Assembly (NCBI GenBank): GCA_963693285.1
Contig: OY848920.1
Coordinates: 5,097,135-5,161,134 of the forward strand
Reading direction: 5' to 3'
From: Xestospongia muta
Lineage: Eukaryota > Porifera > Demospongiae > Haplosclerida > Petrosiidae
DNA length: 64,000 bases
A model generated the notes under the pieces. The model did no database searches. It saw only the letters and a program-made list of their open reading frames with translations, and was not told where the DNA came from. Below are positions 47,020 to 57,301 of the stretch, one piece after another; the first letter of the stretch is position 1, and the number at the start of each line of letters is the position of its first letter. The position numbers and the translations under genes are program-made.

Positions 47020-47328
47020 GTGAAGAGCCTAAGAAAAAACACCTGATGACATTACTTCATGAAATTAAGTACATGTGGAGTACTATTGGTGAACAACTTG
47101 CTGTGCGTTATGGTCATATTATGTCTGCTCAATACAATGTGGCATATGATGATACTAGAAAACTCTCAGAAGTCCTTCAAGTTTGGATAGATAAGAGAAC
47201 CTGTGAAGTGTCTTGGAGAATGATCATCACTGTTGTGAAAGAGCCACCTGTAGAACACAAAGTAGTGGTTGAGAAGATATATCAATTCTTAGCAAGACCT
47301 GATATCAGGAATGAATATCTCTCTTCTG
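47020..47328 (+). CDS. divergent death-domain exon of plus-strand gene
   Basis: 309 bp, 103 codons, phase 1-1, no stop. It reads MTLLHEIKYMWSTIGEQLAV, AQYNVAYDDTRKLSEVLQVW, VSWRMIITVVKEP and VVEKIYQFLARPD. The core (W-x-x-I-G-x-x-L, R-K-L-x-x-V-L-x-x-W, V-S-W-x-x-I) fits the DD fold, but it is clearly diverged from the other DDs in the window. It is preceded by the Thr-rich exon and followed by small linker-like exons. Confidence 0.65.
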
Positions 47329-47377
47329 GTAAAGTTTGAAAAATTATATTAATGACTTGTTGTGTGTTACTCTATAG

Positions 47378-47440
47378 ATCAATTGATAACCACCTTTAAT
47401 TCTCCACATCAAGTTCAACCAAAGCCTACAATGACAAAAA
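47378..47440 (+). CDS. 21-codon linker exon
   Basis: 63 bp, phase 1-1 (acceptor ctctatag, donor gtataa): DQLITTFNSPHQVQPKPTMT, then K. Polar and Pro-rich, no domain. Supported by phase continuity from the DD exon. Confidence 0.4.
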
Positions 47441-47503
47441 GTATAACTATATAGCTATAATGTTAAATAAGGAAATGACTTGTTTGTATGTTTGTTACTG
47501 TAG

Positions 47504-47560
47504 ATGCCCCTATCATTGCTACCACTTGACCTTCAAAGGAGCCTACTAAGACAATAGAAG
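47504..47560 (+). CDS. 19-codon linker exon with in-frame TGA
   Basis: 57 bp, phase 1-1 (acceptor gttactgtag, donor gtaaat). It reads APIIATT, TGA at 47527-47529, then PSKEPTKTIE. One base from CGA (Arg). If real, it would stop the protein unless the exon is skipped, which symmetric phase would allow without loss of frame. Confidence 0.4.
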
Positions 47561-47608
47561 GTAAATTTACTATCCAAAGTTTAACAAGACGTTAAAAATT
47601 TGATACAG

Positions 47609-48146
47609 GCATTTCAGATGATGAAAAGAATCACCTGAACAATGAAGTCACCTCTAACAATGAAGGTTTCTATATATATGTGCATAAAAATGTTATTACA
47701 GAATCAACCCTTTAGAAACCACTTTCGTAACATCTGAGAAGCTTCGTGTGGAAGAAATAGGTTTGTTTCAGTACAAATGCACCATTTGTAACTTACAAAC
47801 ATTAGTTCCATGTACTTCAAATGTCAACAAGAATCCTGAAGTTACTTCTTACAAAGAAGGTTTGTATATATATGTACATAAAAATGTTATTTCAGAATCA
47901 ACCCTTTAGAAACCACCTCCATAACGTCTGAGAAGCTTAATGTGGAAGAAATAGGTTTGTTTCAGTACAATGCATCATTAGTAACATATAAACATTAGTT
48001 CCATGTACTTCAAATGTCAACAAGAATCCTGAAGTTACTTCTTACAAAGAAGGTTTGTATATATATGTACATAAAATGTTATTTCAGAATCAACCCTTTA
48101 GAAACCACCTCCATAACGTCTGAGAAGCTTAGTGTGGAAGAAATAG
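47609..48146 (+). CDS. micro-exon tandem array of plus-strand DD gene
   Basis: One exon at 47609-47665 (ISDDEKNHLNNEVTSNNE) is followed by 2.5 copies of a 193-194-bp DNA repeat. Each full repeat holds two phase 1-1 micro-exons: type a, 45 bp (47716-47760, 47910-47954, 48102-48146; ETTSITSEKLSVEEI), and type b, 54 bp (47806-47859, 47999-48052; PCTSNVNKNPEVTSYKE). Introns are only 44-50 bp, each starting gtttgt and ending ag. Every added repeat would extend the protein by 33 residues without changing frame. Sequence is polar, Ser/Thr/Glu-rich, probably an extended stalk or linker. Exon calls rest on phase and repetition, not on transcripts. Confidence 0.55.
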
Positions 48147-49046
48147 GTTTGTTAGAGTATTTAAAGTACTGTTAACAAACAACATATTAATTAATAGAAA
48201 TTACACAAGCAACATATTGTAAAATACTATAATTTTAAACAAATAATCCTATAATTGATGTAGTTTCATAATAAAGAGTTTAATAAACAGTACAAAAGCT
48301 TTGTCATAGACCCAACCAGTCCTTTTGGATTAGATTTAGACAACCAATGAGTCAGTCTAGTCTTATTAAATACTCCAATTCTCTTTGAGTAATGATGAAA
48401 CAAGTCAATCTACTTAGCTGGAAGTAGATTGACATAGTAATTTATAACGACTTAATAAACTTGTGTATAAATACATTATTGTATGCTCATATAGACACAC
48501 CCACATATTAACATAGTTAAGATAGTTCTTAAGGCATGGACAGTCAATTCTCTCTCATTGTAAACTGTTTTTTATTTCTGACAGTCCTTTACTCAGTCTT
48601 CTTATTCTTTTATTTATTCTATTGTGACTAATCCAACTATCTATGGTAAAATTATTGTTAAAACAACTAATTAATTTTACATTGATATTATATACTGGAT
48701 ATTTACATTTGTCCCTCTGCAATCCACTATTTAGAGGCTCTACTGTATTTACTTTATGTTCTTGTTGTGATATAGAATATAACCAACTTGATAATGTATG
48801 TGTTACTATGACAACTAGTCCATTTATTCTAGTTGACTAAGATTATGTAATATTATCTTTATAAGTTTATGTACATGACAAGACCAGAACAACTACAGCA
48901 AGTATCCAGACAATTTAATTACTACTGTTCTAGAGATTACTACGTCTTTATTAGTAATGTAAGTAACGCAGTAAGTCATATAGCATTAGTGATCTTGTTA
49001 TATTTTATCTTTATATAAAGTTCAAGATGTATTTTGTATTACTTAC
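48147..49046. other. no gene recognised
   Basis: Downstream part of the plus gene or intergenic. No exon with domain content. The plus ORF 48643-48840 has none. Confidence 0.4.
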
Positions 49047-49108
49047 AACTTTAAATAGCTCTTGATCTAGTGGAACATCACTTAATTGTACAAGTTCAAA
49101 CAGCTCTT
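49047..49108 (-). CDS. second exon of unknown minus-strand gene
   Basis: 62 bp: acceptor ttattctatag, donor gtaagt. It encodes (K)ELFELVQLSDVPLDQELF then KV, a short amphipathic helix-like segment. It joins the start exon at 49630 in frame (GAA A|AA GAG) and leaves in phase 0. No domain is recognised. Confidence 0.45.
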
Positions 49109-49403
49109 CTATAGAATAAAAGAACTATTACACGTGGTTATTAAGATGTTTGTACAAAAGACACTTTATTGATTACAAGTATAAATGATAGATAACAAAT
49201 GGCCATAGTCCATGCTTGGTAAAGAGGTAGTACATCTGTCGGCCATATTGGAGGTTAAATTAAATATATGCACTACTTGTGCTGGTTTATGGTACTGCTT
49301 ACAAAGAAGGTCATTTTAAAAATGATACATTTCTCCATTGACACCTGTACTAAAAAGAAACAAAATTGCAGCCAGAAAGTACTCCAGATATCATGAACAA
49401 TAA

Positions 49404-49592
49404 TTGCATATTTTTAGTCTTAATGATAAACTGGTCCATTGCTCTTCAATTAGGTTGTGCAAGGTGAAATAAATAGACAGTAGCCGACAAGATATAATTA
49501 CATATTTTTAGTCTTAATAATAAAATGGTCAATTGCTCTTCCAGTAGTAGGGTGTGTAAAGTGGAATGAATACACAGTAGCCGACAACATTC
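49404..49592. repeat. tandem duplication, about 94 bp x 2
   Basis: The unit atatttttagtcttaat...ggtgaaataaatagacagtagccgacaa is repeated directly with diverged bases, the copies starting near 49404 and 49498. It lies in the intron of the minus-strand gene. No coding role. Confidence 0.75.
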
Positions 49593-49629
49593 AATTCCTG
49601 TTAATTAATTTAAGATAGACTGTACTTAC

Positions 49630-49804
49630 TTTCGTATGTAAGTTGTCTGAATGACGAAGCAGTATATGTATAACTCTCCGTCTTCATTGAAGGTGCTTCT
49701 GATCCTCCCTGTTTCTCCATATCCCGTAATTTCTTCAATTCGCTCCGTATACTTGTCCGTACCATTTTGTCACCTCGTGGAGCAGTCGTTGCACTTGTTT
49801 TCAT
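49630..49804 (-). CDS. start exon of unknown minus-strand gene
   Basis: ATG at 49804, then 58 codons and a consensus donor (gtaagt) in phase 1. It reads MKTSATTAPRGDKMVRTSIR, SELKKLRDMEKQ and YTYTASSFRQLTYE: basic, then a short helix, then Ser/Thr/Tyr-rich. The length, strong donor and a phase-matched second exon at 49108 support a real gene, but the family is unknown. A paralogous leader was not found elsewhere in the window. Confidence 0.5.
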
Positions 49805-51110
49805 TATGTTGAAGACTTCCCTTCTTAAAGAGTCTTTCTTTGTGGCTGTTTCGTTTGGTGGAAGTCTATATGTAGGTCAACGACAAACGTAAGTAAAAAT
49901 TGTGCATATCTAAGTTGTAATAGAATGGATGGAAGTTGATTTTATCTCGTGCATCTTGTGTTTACTTGTACCACGTGACTGTTTTGTAAAGTTGTTTATG
50001 ACAGCGATGCGTGTTGAATGTTTACAGTAGATGTAATATTGTCGAAACATTTGTTTATTTGGCTACGTAAGTGTTTGCATAATCAAGTCATTTCACCAGT
50101 GGTAGCTTATTTAAATGGCAACTTTTATTGGAAGGTATGCAGTTTAGTTACTACCTTATTAATTATGCACGTACATAAAATGTGCGAAACTGGAATACAG
50201 TTAAACGAGCATCTGCAGTATAAAAGGGGGCAGGGTTGCCCACGAAATGGCACACGCAAAACTTTTCAATAATAAAAAATGGAAATTTTTCTGTTTTCCT
50301 GTTTACATCATAATATGCACTTCCTGTAGCTGTTGCAACAGCTGCTTAATTAATATTATGCGTATGTTCAGTGCAGATATTCCCGGTTTTTTGGATACGT
50401 GTAAGTTTCTGTAGTGAAATGGCAAGCAGTAGAAACATGTAAGACTTTCTTGTTATCGACTTTGACAGTCTAGAAGGGAGGGGAGAATGTGTTTATGAGA
50501 AGGTCGGGTCATGTTAGAAAAGTTTTAACTCCTGCTAGGCAATCTGATTTAGACAACTATGGTCTTATGTCAGCCATCTTTTATTCTGCCATGTATAAGT
50601 GCAGTACAGCAATAAAAGTTGTTATCTAATATTATCAACCATGTAATTGAGATAACACGTGTTTGTTACCTATTACAACTGTTATAGATGTTTTGCGTAG
50701 GTTGTTCAGGCTGGTATGGCTACTATCTAGAACAACATCTAGGTTTGAATATTGCCCCCATCTCTCTCTTTGGTAGACGTCACTTCCTTTCCGGGCAGCC
50801 TACCCCCCTTTTATAGTGAGCAAGAATCTGCATTGAGTGCATTATATCTGACACATGCTCGTTTAAGCAGTAGAGAAGGCAGTCCAATTATGAGACACTT
50901 AACTTCAAAGTATAGCTAATGTAAACAAAAAATTTTTTGGGGAATTTTTAATAGATTTTTAAAAACACCTTTTTAGTATCTGTACTTCCAATAGTTTCTT
51001 TTAAATATAAAGATCATTGTATTATGTTACACATTAACTACAAGAAAAGTCCTATGAAAGTCTTATTATGAGGCATTATGAGGCAGTTCATGAATTATGA
51101 GTCATATCAG
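49805..51110. other. likely promoter region and intergenic sequence
   Basis: Upstream of the minus start exon. The plus ORF at 50018-50272 and an ATGGCAAGCAG...gtaaga start-like segment near 50419 are not supported by any domain. GC content rises locally near 49.7-49.9 and 50.2 kb. Confidence 0.35.
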
Positions 51111-51111
51111 T

Positions 51112-52140
51112 TTAAGAACATTCAGGACAATAATATTCACCGACAGGAACCTCCAAAAGTTCAGTACATGATACATGCCACCATTGACCACATCCTCCAT
51201 CACACCCTATCAATTCAGCATCGGTTTCTTCTTCGTAATAGTCTATTCCACAGTCTGAACAAAAGCTTGCTTCAGTAGCTGCACTGCCATCCTTTACTGT
51301 TTTCTCCTGTAGTTTCACTTGCTTCTTTGTTTGACTTCTCATTTCCTTTTCCAGTTTTGCTTTATCCTGTGCCTGTTTCTTTTCCTGCTTTTCCTTTTGC
51401 TTCTGAACCTTAGCTTTCTCTTTTGCTTTTTTCTTCTCTTTCTATCCTACATGCTTCCTTTTCCTCTTCTCTGATTCTTTTTTCCTCAAGCTTCTCTTGA
51501 ACTTCTATGAAAGAATCATCAGTAATACATCTGGCACTACTATTAGTGCTTCGACTGCTTTTAGTGGATTTGGCTTTTGGCAAAACTAAAACATCTTTCA
51601 ATCTCTCAGTGAATGAATCTGCATTGTCATCAGTTGTACTATTGAACTGATCAACAGAGGTACCATCAAGATTATCAGGAAAAGAAGACCCTTCATATAC
51701 TTTGGCAGGAGCAGTATATCTGTCGGTCACCTCCCCAGGATTTAAAGGAAAAATCCTACTTTACCTGAATCTGCTGAAAATATTCATGGGATTTACAGCT
51801 TTAGGCCATTCCTCAGCCAAAAGTACTGAAAGATTTTCTGGCAAAATCACTCTTCCTGGTGTAGCAGCAGCCAAGAAGTCTCTGCAGGATTTATTAAAGT
51901 GGCTCTTCAGCGACTTAACTGCTATGTCTAATAGTTGCAGAATATGTGTGCAATGAGCTGGTAAACACTGTAGGTGGATATTGTTCGCCCTTGCTTGCCC
52001 TATCACCTCCATGGACATGTGAGACGAATGTCCATCTTCAATAACCCAACACAGCTTGTACAGGTGGTATGCTTGCTATAAAGAACTCGAACCACTCAAC
52101 AATAGTGGCCTGGTCTATCTATCCATTATCTGTACACGCA
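51112..52140 (-). mobile_element. pogo/DDE-type transposase C-terminal part with PHD finger, decayed
   Basis: From about 52140 down: WFEFFIASIPPVQ (one frame), VIEDGHSSHMSMEVIGQA then NNIHLQCLPAHCTHILQLLD (52060-51930), ENLSVLLAEEWPKAVNPMNI, FSRFR, TAA, IFPLNPGEV, a Glu/Arg-rich coiled-coil-like tail with a frameshift near 51425, and a PHD finger at 51270-51112 (CSDCG, GCDGGCGQWWHVSC, YYCPECS: C4-H-C3). The DGHxSH ... N.I.L.CLP.H.TH.LQ.LD block is the catalytic half of pogo/Tigger-type DDE transposases, many of which end in a PHD finger. The N-terminal HTH and first Asp are missing, because hAT sequence abuts at about 52.13 kb. Confidence 0.7.
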
Positions 52141-53329
52141 AACATTGTAAATTTCCACCTTCTGGGAATTGGAAAACCTCTTTCAAATCAATAACAAGGT
52201 CTGATAGTTCTCGACACTTTTTGGGAGACTTCTCGTACAAGTAGTACAGCCTCATAAGCATTTCATCAATATCCTGAAAAAGACGACTGGTAAAAGCATC
52301 CTTACATTCGAGTTCTAGTCTATGAGAATAACACCAAGCCCAAAACAACCAAGATGAAACAGCTTGCAATTTAGATCGCATATCAGAAATATTAACTGAT
52401 GCACCGTCAGTGCCACAGCCAACTAAAACAGGGTAGTCAGATACATGAAGGATGCTCTCTCGATCTAAAATATTCTCAATCCCCATGGATTGTAATACTT
52501 TGCCAAGACATTCGATTAGTCCATCAGCATCAGCTTTTCTAGGTTCTATGACAGAAAGGAAGCCGGTACATATCTTCACTTCCTGGGCAGTATCATCCTT
52601 CATACACTGCAGAATAACAAACATTTCATTCTCAATTCTGCCCTCGTCTGTTGACTCATCCATAAGTATGCTGTAGAAGTGAAAAGACCTTGTAGTGTTC
52701 TGATAAAAGCCTCTTCGTTGGCTTTCAGCTATGTAATGAACGAAATTTCATGCCGAGTCCCTATTTCTGTATGTAGTGCCAAGGTCAATGGGACTGTAGG
52801 CAATGACTGGTTCTTTTCTGTTTTTTGCTTCATCCATGTGAAAGAGCTTCATGGCAGACTTATGCTGCTCACTCTTTGCATGATCTGTAATATTACTGGT
52901 TTTGTGATTGCAAGATCCATCTATCCATGATCGAGAAAAGTTCTTGTGACCAGCAATCTTTGCCTCATACTTGCAAAAGAGAGCACCCCACAAGAGTGAA
53001 ACAAGAGACGTATCCTCATTGTCTGGATCACAACGGAGCCATGAAAGTGATGCATACTCTCTCTCATAACTTCTCTGCCAGTTCTTGAAAGTTTCCAGTG
53101 ACACTTGCCTCTTCGTGTTCTTTGTAGTAGGCACAGCAATCGTGCCAGCCTTTCTCTTTCTAGTTGCCATTTTCTACACGTGACAACATCTAAACTGCAC
53201 CCTTAATTTAAAAAGACCACACCCATTATAATTGATCAGCTCCAACTAGCCAAATCTTTTAAATTTACTCGGTTATTCAGCTAGTTTGCTCAGATTTTGG
53301 CTGATGGCCGGCTGTTATTTTCATCCCTG
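52115..53329 (-). mobile_element. hAT-type transposase N-terminal part, decayed
   Basis: ATG at 53170 gives MATRKRKAGTIAVPTTKNTK, a TTF/BED-like zinc segment (SCNHKTSNITDHAKSEQHKS), YIAESQRR after a TGA near 52747, then ILMDESTDEG, VGCGTDGASVNISDM, WCYSHRLELECKDAF and LRLYYLYEKSPKKC. These match the first two-thirds of hAT-superfamily transposases of the ZNF862/KIAA1586-like type (MDESTD; G.DGA; C..HRL.L..KD). The frame runs to EGGNLQCL, where a GTRW motif is expected, and breaks into pogo sequence. A CCCTG end at 53325-53329 (inward CAGGGATGAAAATAACAGCC) looks like one hAT terminal repeat. Confidence 0.65.
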
Positions 53330-53509
53330 GTGTAGTGAAAGTCAACGTAATATTATGTGTATTTTTTGAGACATTGACTTGATGCTGTCGTATATTTTAA
53401 GTTTTAATGTTTTTGATGTATGTTTGTATAATACTAAAGTATACGTTTCAAGATTTTCTTTATTTCAGTACTGTAGTTAGGTTAGCCAGATATATGGCCA
53501 TTCACAACT

Positions 53510-54075
53510 CACTACATAATATGTGAGAATAACTGCACTATATATAATTGAACTTTGTTTATGACATTACAATTACAAGATGAAATGTTTTGTACATGCT
53601 ACATTGTATACTTGAATGATTGTAATATATAATTTTTAAAATTGTAATTGTGAAGTATTGATTAAACTAAACTTTTCAAGTGGGGGACTAGGAAGAAGTC
53701 TTTATATAACTTCATAAAATCAGTAATATCTAATGAATAATGGCAATATTGTCAAAACAAAATTTAAATCATTTAAATAAATGCAATTTTTGTTCTGGTG
53801 ACTGAATGTTGTCTTTTTTCCTGATGAGAGAATAGAAGAGGATGATATACTGTAGATTCTGTCATCTTCTCTAGTGTTACAGGTTCATGACACAATTATT
53901 ATAATACTATAAGTCATGATAGTGTTGACTTAATATGACAAAAGAATAGTTTGTATAGTAGAAAAGAGTCGGGTGGTTCTTGACTATGAAGACATCATAA
54001 TGCATATCATGACACATGTCATGTCATTATACTAGATGACATCATTTAAACCATTCATTCACACTATCATTATTA
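53510..54075. repeat. inverted segmental duplication, right arm part 1
   Basis: Reverse complement of about 39920-40490. It ends abruptly at CATTATTA, where the 2.37-kb transposon begins, and resumes at 56445. Confidence 0.8.
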
Positions 54076-55375
54076 TTAAGGCCAGTAAGTAATACACCTC
54101 AGCAACACAATGGAATGCGGAAGCAGACGTCACAATAAACATAATAAACGACTATGAATTTTATTAAAAGCTTATCTACGTGTACTGGAGAACTTACCAT
54201 GCGGTCAGTTATCAGTGTCCGGCTTGTAATAATCTTCGGTTGTCTACTAGACAGTCTCTAAAAAGACGTTGAAGTCACTTAAACCAAGATATAGACAAAG
54301 ACTGTGAATTTATTTAAAAAGTTAATGATTCTTATCAAATTTAGTTAATTCCCACTTCTTTTTTCAGGTTGTCAAAGGCTGAAAATATCAAAGACTAATT
54401 TGACAACCCAGTACCATGCTGCAACCATGGATTCACCTCTACTGAGACTGGATTACTTTGAGAAGGTAAAGGATCATCTGTGTTGTCAACCTGTGAAATT
54501 GCTAAATTATCGTCTCTTAGTAGTCTTCAGTGTATTCTTGATTTTGTTCCTCTCATCCATGGATGCACACCTGTACAATAACAAAATAAAGTCATAAGAA
54601 TTTCATAAATTAAGATATTAATAATTTGATAACTGCACAATTGAGTTGAATCAATACATAAAATAGTCTGAGCATATTGCTGATAGAAATCCCTCTGAAA
54701 TTTGGTTTGAATTGCCAAGATAAATGACTATTTAGATAGCTAGGAGAGTGTTTGGTCTACTGTACCTTGTGGTTTGTAGCACAGAATTAGATTATAGTCC
54801 TCTTGTTTCAATTCATTCACCATCTGATGAACAGACTGTGCATTTTAATGTGTATTTTACTAAGATGGTTAACATTTGTGGTCAGATTAAGAATGTCCTG
54901 ACGAGTTACAAAGTGATGACTTTGGGCTTCAGTGCTAAAACTGTGTGGATTTTTCCATTTACCTGGGTCTTGTCTGATGTCTAAAACATTTAATGATACC
55001 AATAGATAATAATGTTACAATTATATGTGTCTTACCATCAAGAATCCTGTCAATTGGTATTCCTTGAGCAAGTTTAAAAGCAATACTGTTCTTGATATCC
55101 TTTGAAAGTGGGAGAAACTTGGCTTGATTCGAAGACAGATCATGATTACTGTGCAAAAAGATATACTTCACATGCACAGCTCCATTGTCCTGTTGGGTTG
55201 CAATAGTCTAGATATGCAAATACCACCAATTTTTCTTGATTCTCTTGTTACACGTTTTATTCTTGCCACCTCAGGATCTAGAGATATTTTCTTTTCTTTT
55301 GTTGAATCATCACGACAACAACTGAAATAGTACTTTGTACCTACAGGTAAAGAAGGCATGAATAATAAATATGCA

Positions 55376-55407
<32 letters not shown>

Positions 55408-56444
55408 ATTATGGCAATAATGGCATACCAGTTTCATCATTTGTGTTTTCCTCTGTTTTATCTGTTTCTATAGCTTTAAGGATAATGGAAGACGTATTGT
55501 CTTCCTCATCAGTCTCATTAGTACATACATGTAGTTTATGTTCACTTGTCAGCTATGTGTGAAACATGAAATGACACCATGTATATCATAACAATATTAC
55601 TTTGATATAATATGTATTTGTATGTGACTCCTCTCTCGTTTTCCAAAGAAGAAATTCATCCCATGAAGCAAACTCAATTTCTTGATTACCTATATTAGAA
55701 ATATGTATTATAGATTTAGATGTGAACTAATTAAAGGGATGGCTTTGAATCAAGGCAATGTTTAGAGTGCTTGTAATAGAATGCCATATTTAGTGAGAAA
55801 TTAAAACATTCCAGTTTAAAATCATAGTATTTAGAGTCTAGAAATAGTCAGTATGGATTCCGTTTCTAGCAGTATAGATATTGTCTTGATTTAACTACAT
55901 ACAATATCATTGTACATAACACACACTGTGTTGTTACAGTAAAACTTTATGTTTCACAAATTAACCTAATTGCTCATTATGGCATGTGTCACAATGTTGA
56001 AGCAGCTGCTTTAAAAATACGAAGGAAACTTCACAGTACAATCTGGAAATGGACAAGAGAAACGTGACTCTCGCTTTAGTCCAGTTTCTCCATGAACATT
56101 TTCCTGATGATTTTTCAATATTATTTGATCTTCTGAATCTCTTTGAACAAGTAGGACGCATATGTTCCTTCCCTTGAGCATCAAAGTAAGTATTCATCTA
56201 GCCTGTCTTTGTCAATACTTTTGTGACAATGACTCCAATGTCACTTTAGAGACTGTCTGGTAGACAACTTAAGATTACAAGCCGGACATTGATTGTTATT
56301 TAGCTGACTGTAATCCTGTCCACATGTCACCATTCCTACAGAAACCTTTCTAAGTTTTTAATAACATTCATAGTCACTTTATTGAAGACGTTGCTTCCGC
56401 ATTCCATTGTGTTGCTGATCTGTATTACTGACCTTAATAGGATT
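54076..56444. mobile_element. 2.37-kb DNA transposon with long TIRs and 8-bp target duplication
   Basis: The left end is ttaaggccagtaagtaatac and the right end is its diverged reverse complement. Both ends share caacacaatggaatgcgga, and further in, a gtccggcttgtaat...cagacagtctctaaa block, so imperfect TIRs extend about 200 bp. CATTATTA flanks both sides (54068-54075, 56445-56452), and the left arm of the inverted duplication (near 39915) has this site once, uninterrupted. Minus-strand coding remnants lie at 55440-54959: GTKYYFSCCRDDSTKEKKIS, ESRKIGGICISRL, IFLHSNHDLSSNQAKFLPL and KLAQGIPIDRILDG, a segment seen in multi-family invertebrate transposases. I do not assign the superfamily. A (TA)n tract is at 55379-55402. 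Not autonomous in its present state. Confidence 0.8.
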
Positions 56445-57045
56445 CATTATTAACTCTATGACACATGTGATGTCATCAAATTATAGTACAAGTTACAAGT
56501 CAAAACGAGTAAACTATTTTCTATTTTTACGGATTATAGTTATTTCCGGTATTTCAGACCAGGCCCGCGCTACGACCGAGACTGTACTTACCTTCTGTGA
56601 AAGCACCAGCCTATAGCTATTGATAGCTTCTGTTGATATTTGTTGTGTTGTTGTCCTGAGAAGCAAAAAGGTAATAACCTATTAAATAGTTTCCTTGCGT
56701 ATTGTCAACCAATAATTTAAATCTGAGACTTTAGGGTTACACCCCTTTTTATTGTCTTAAGGTTTTTAAATGGGTCAATAACGAGGACATTATTCTTACC
56801 AAATTAACACGCACTATTCTTATATGTTTATATGTTCCTTTCTATGTATGTATAAATGGATGGCACTTTGTACAATTATATACTTTAAATAAACTACTGG
56901 TTTATACTGGCATTGTGACATATGATACTTCAAGAACTAGCCTCATTCCCAGACTAGCACACCCCACTGTATGGTGCCTAATACATATTGTCAAGTCTTA
57001 TTGTATAACAATATTTGAAATAGCTTTTATTAGATTTTGTCTACT
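56445..57045. repeat. inverted segmental duplication, right arm part 2
   Basis: Reverse complement of about 39275-39925, including the promoter-like first exon. Homology stops just before the 2A exon, which has no counterpart next to the left arm. Confidence 0.8.
56575..56670 (+). promoter_or_regulatory. 5' non-coding exon and promoter-proximal segment, copy C
   Basis: tttccggtatttcagacc, then a GC-rich patch (ggcccgcgctacgac), gagactgtacttac and tgttgtcctgagaagcaaaaag|gtaata, with a donor after 56670. The next acceptor on the strand is 57077, just 2 nt before the 2A start ATG. It is therefore the best candidate first exon and promoter for the 2A-DD-P-loop gene. Confidence 0.55.
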
Positions 57046-57076
57046 CATATATTGAGATATTATTCTTTCATTGTAG

Positions 57077-57301
57077 TAATGATTGATGTCACTCAATGGA
57101 GAGTGTGTATTGGATTATGGGCATGTCATCAGATATCATGTAGTACTCATTCTAAAGAGAATCCAAACACTGAGAGCAGTAATAGGATAGATGGAGTGAC
57201 TATTATCAGGAAGATTAAAGATCTTACCTTCTCTTTAGGAGTCTTTCTCTCACTTCTCCTTATCTTATCAGGAGATGTTGAACTCAATCCTGGACCTAAA
57301 G
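57077..57301 (+). CDS. 2A-like ribosome-skipping exon, start of 2A-DD-P-loop gene
   Basis: Acceptor ctttcattgtag, start ATG at 57079, 74 codons and a phase-1 donor (gtaact) at 57302. It begins MIDVTQWRVCIGLWACHQIS, and ends LGVFLSLLLIL then SGDVELNPGPK. 67 of 74 residues equal those of the 45-kb exon; the hydrophobic run plus 2A core differs only at Thr/Ser. That is more conserved than the paired DD exons (65/98). Expected products are a short leader ending in NPG and a separate protein starting with Pro-Lys. Whether skipping is complete, and whether unskipped chains enter the secretory pathway, cannot be read from sequence. Confidence 0.85.

Noticed and set aside
50018..50272. 84-codon plus-strand ORF near the unknown minus gene
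   Set aside because: No domain, no splice context; probably chance in a slightly GC-richer patch.
51702..52930. Plus-strand ORFs at 51702-51956, 52056-52244, 52452-52676 and 52679-52930
   Set aside because: Shadows of the minus-strand pogo and hAT reading frames.
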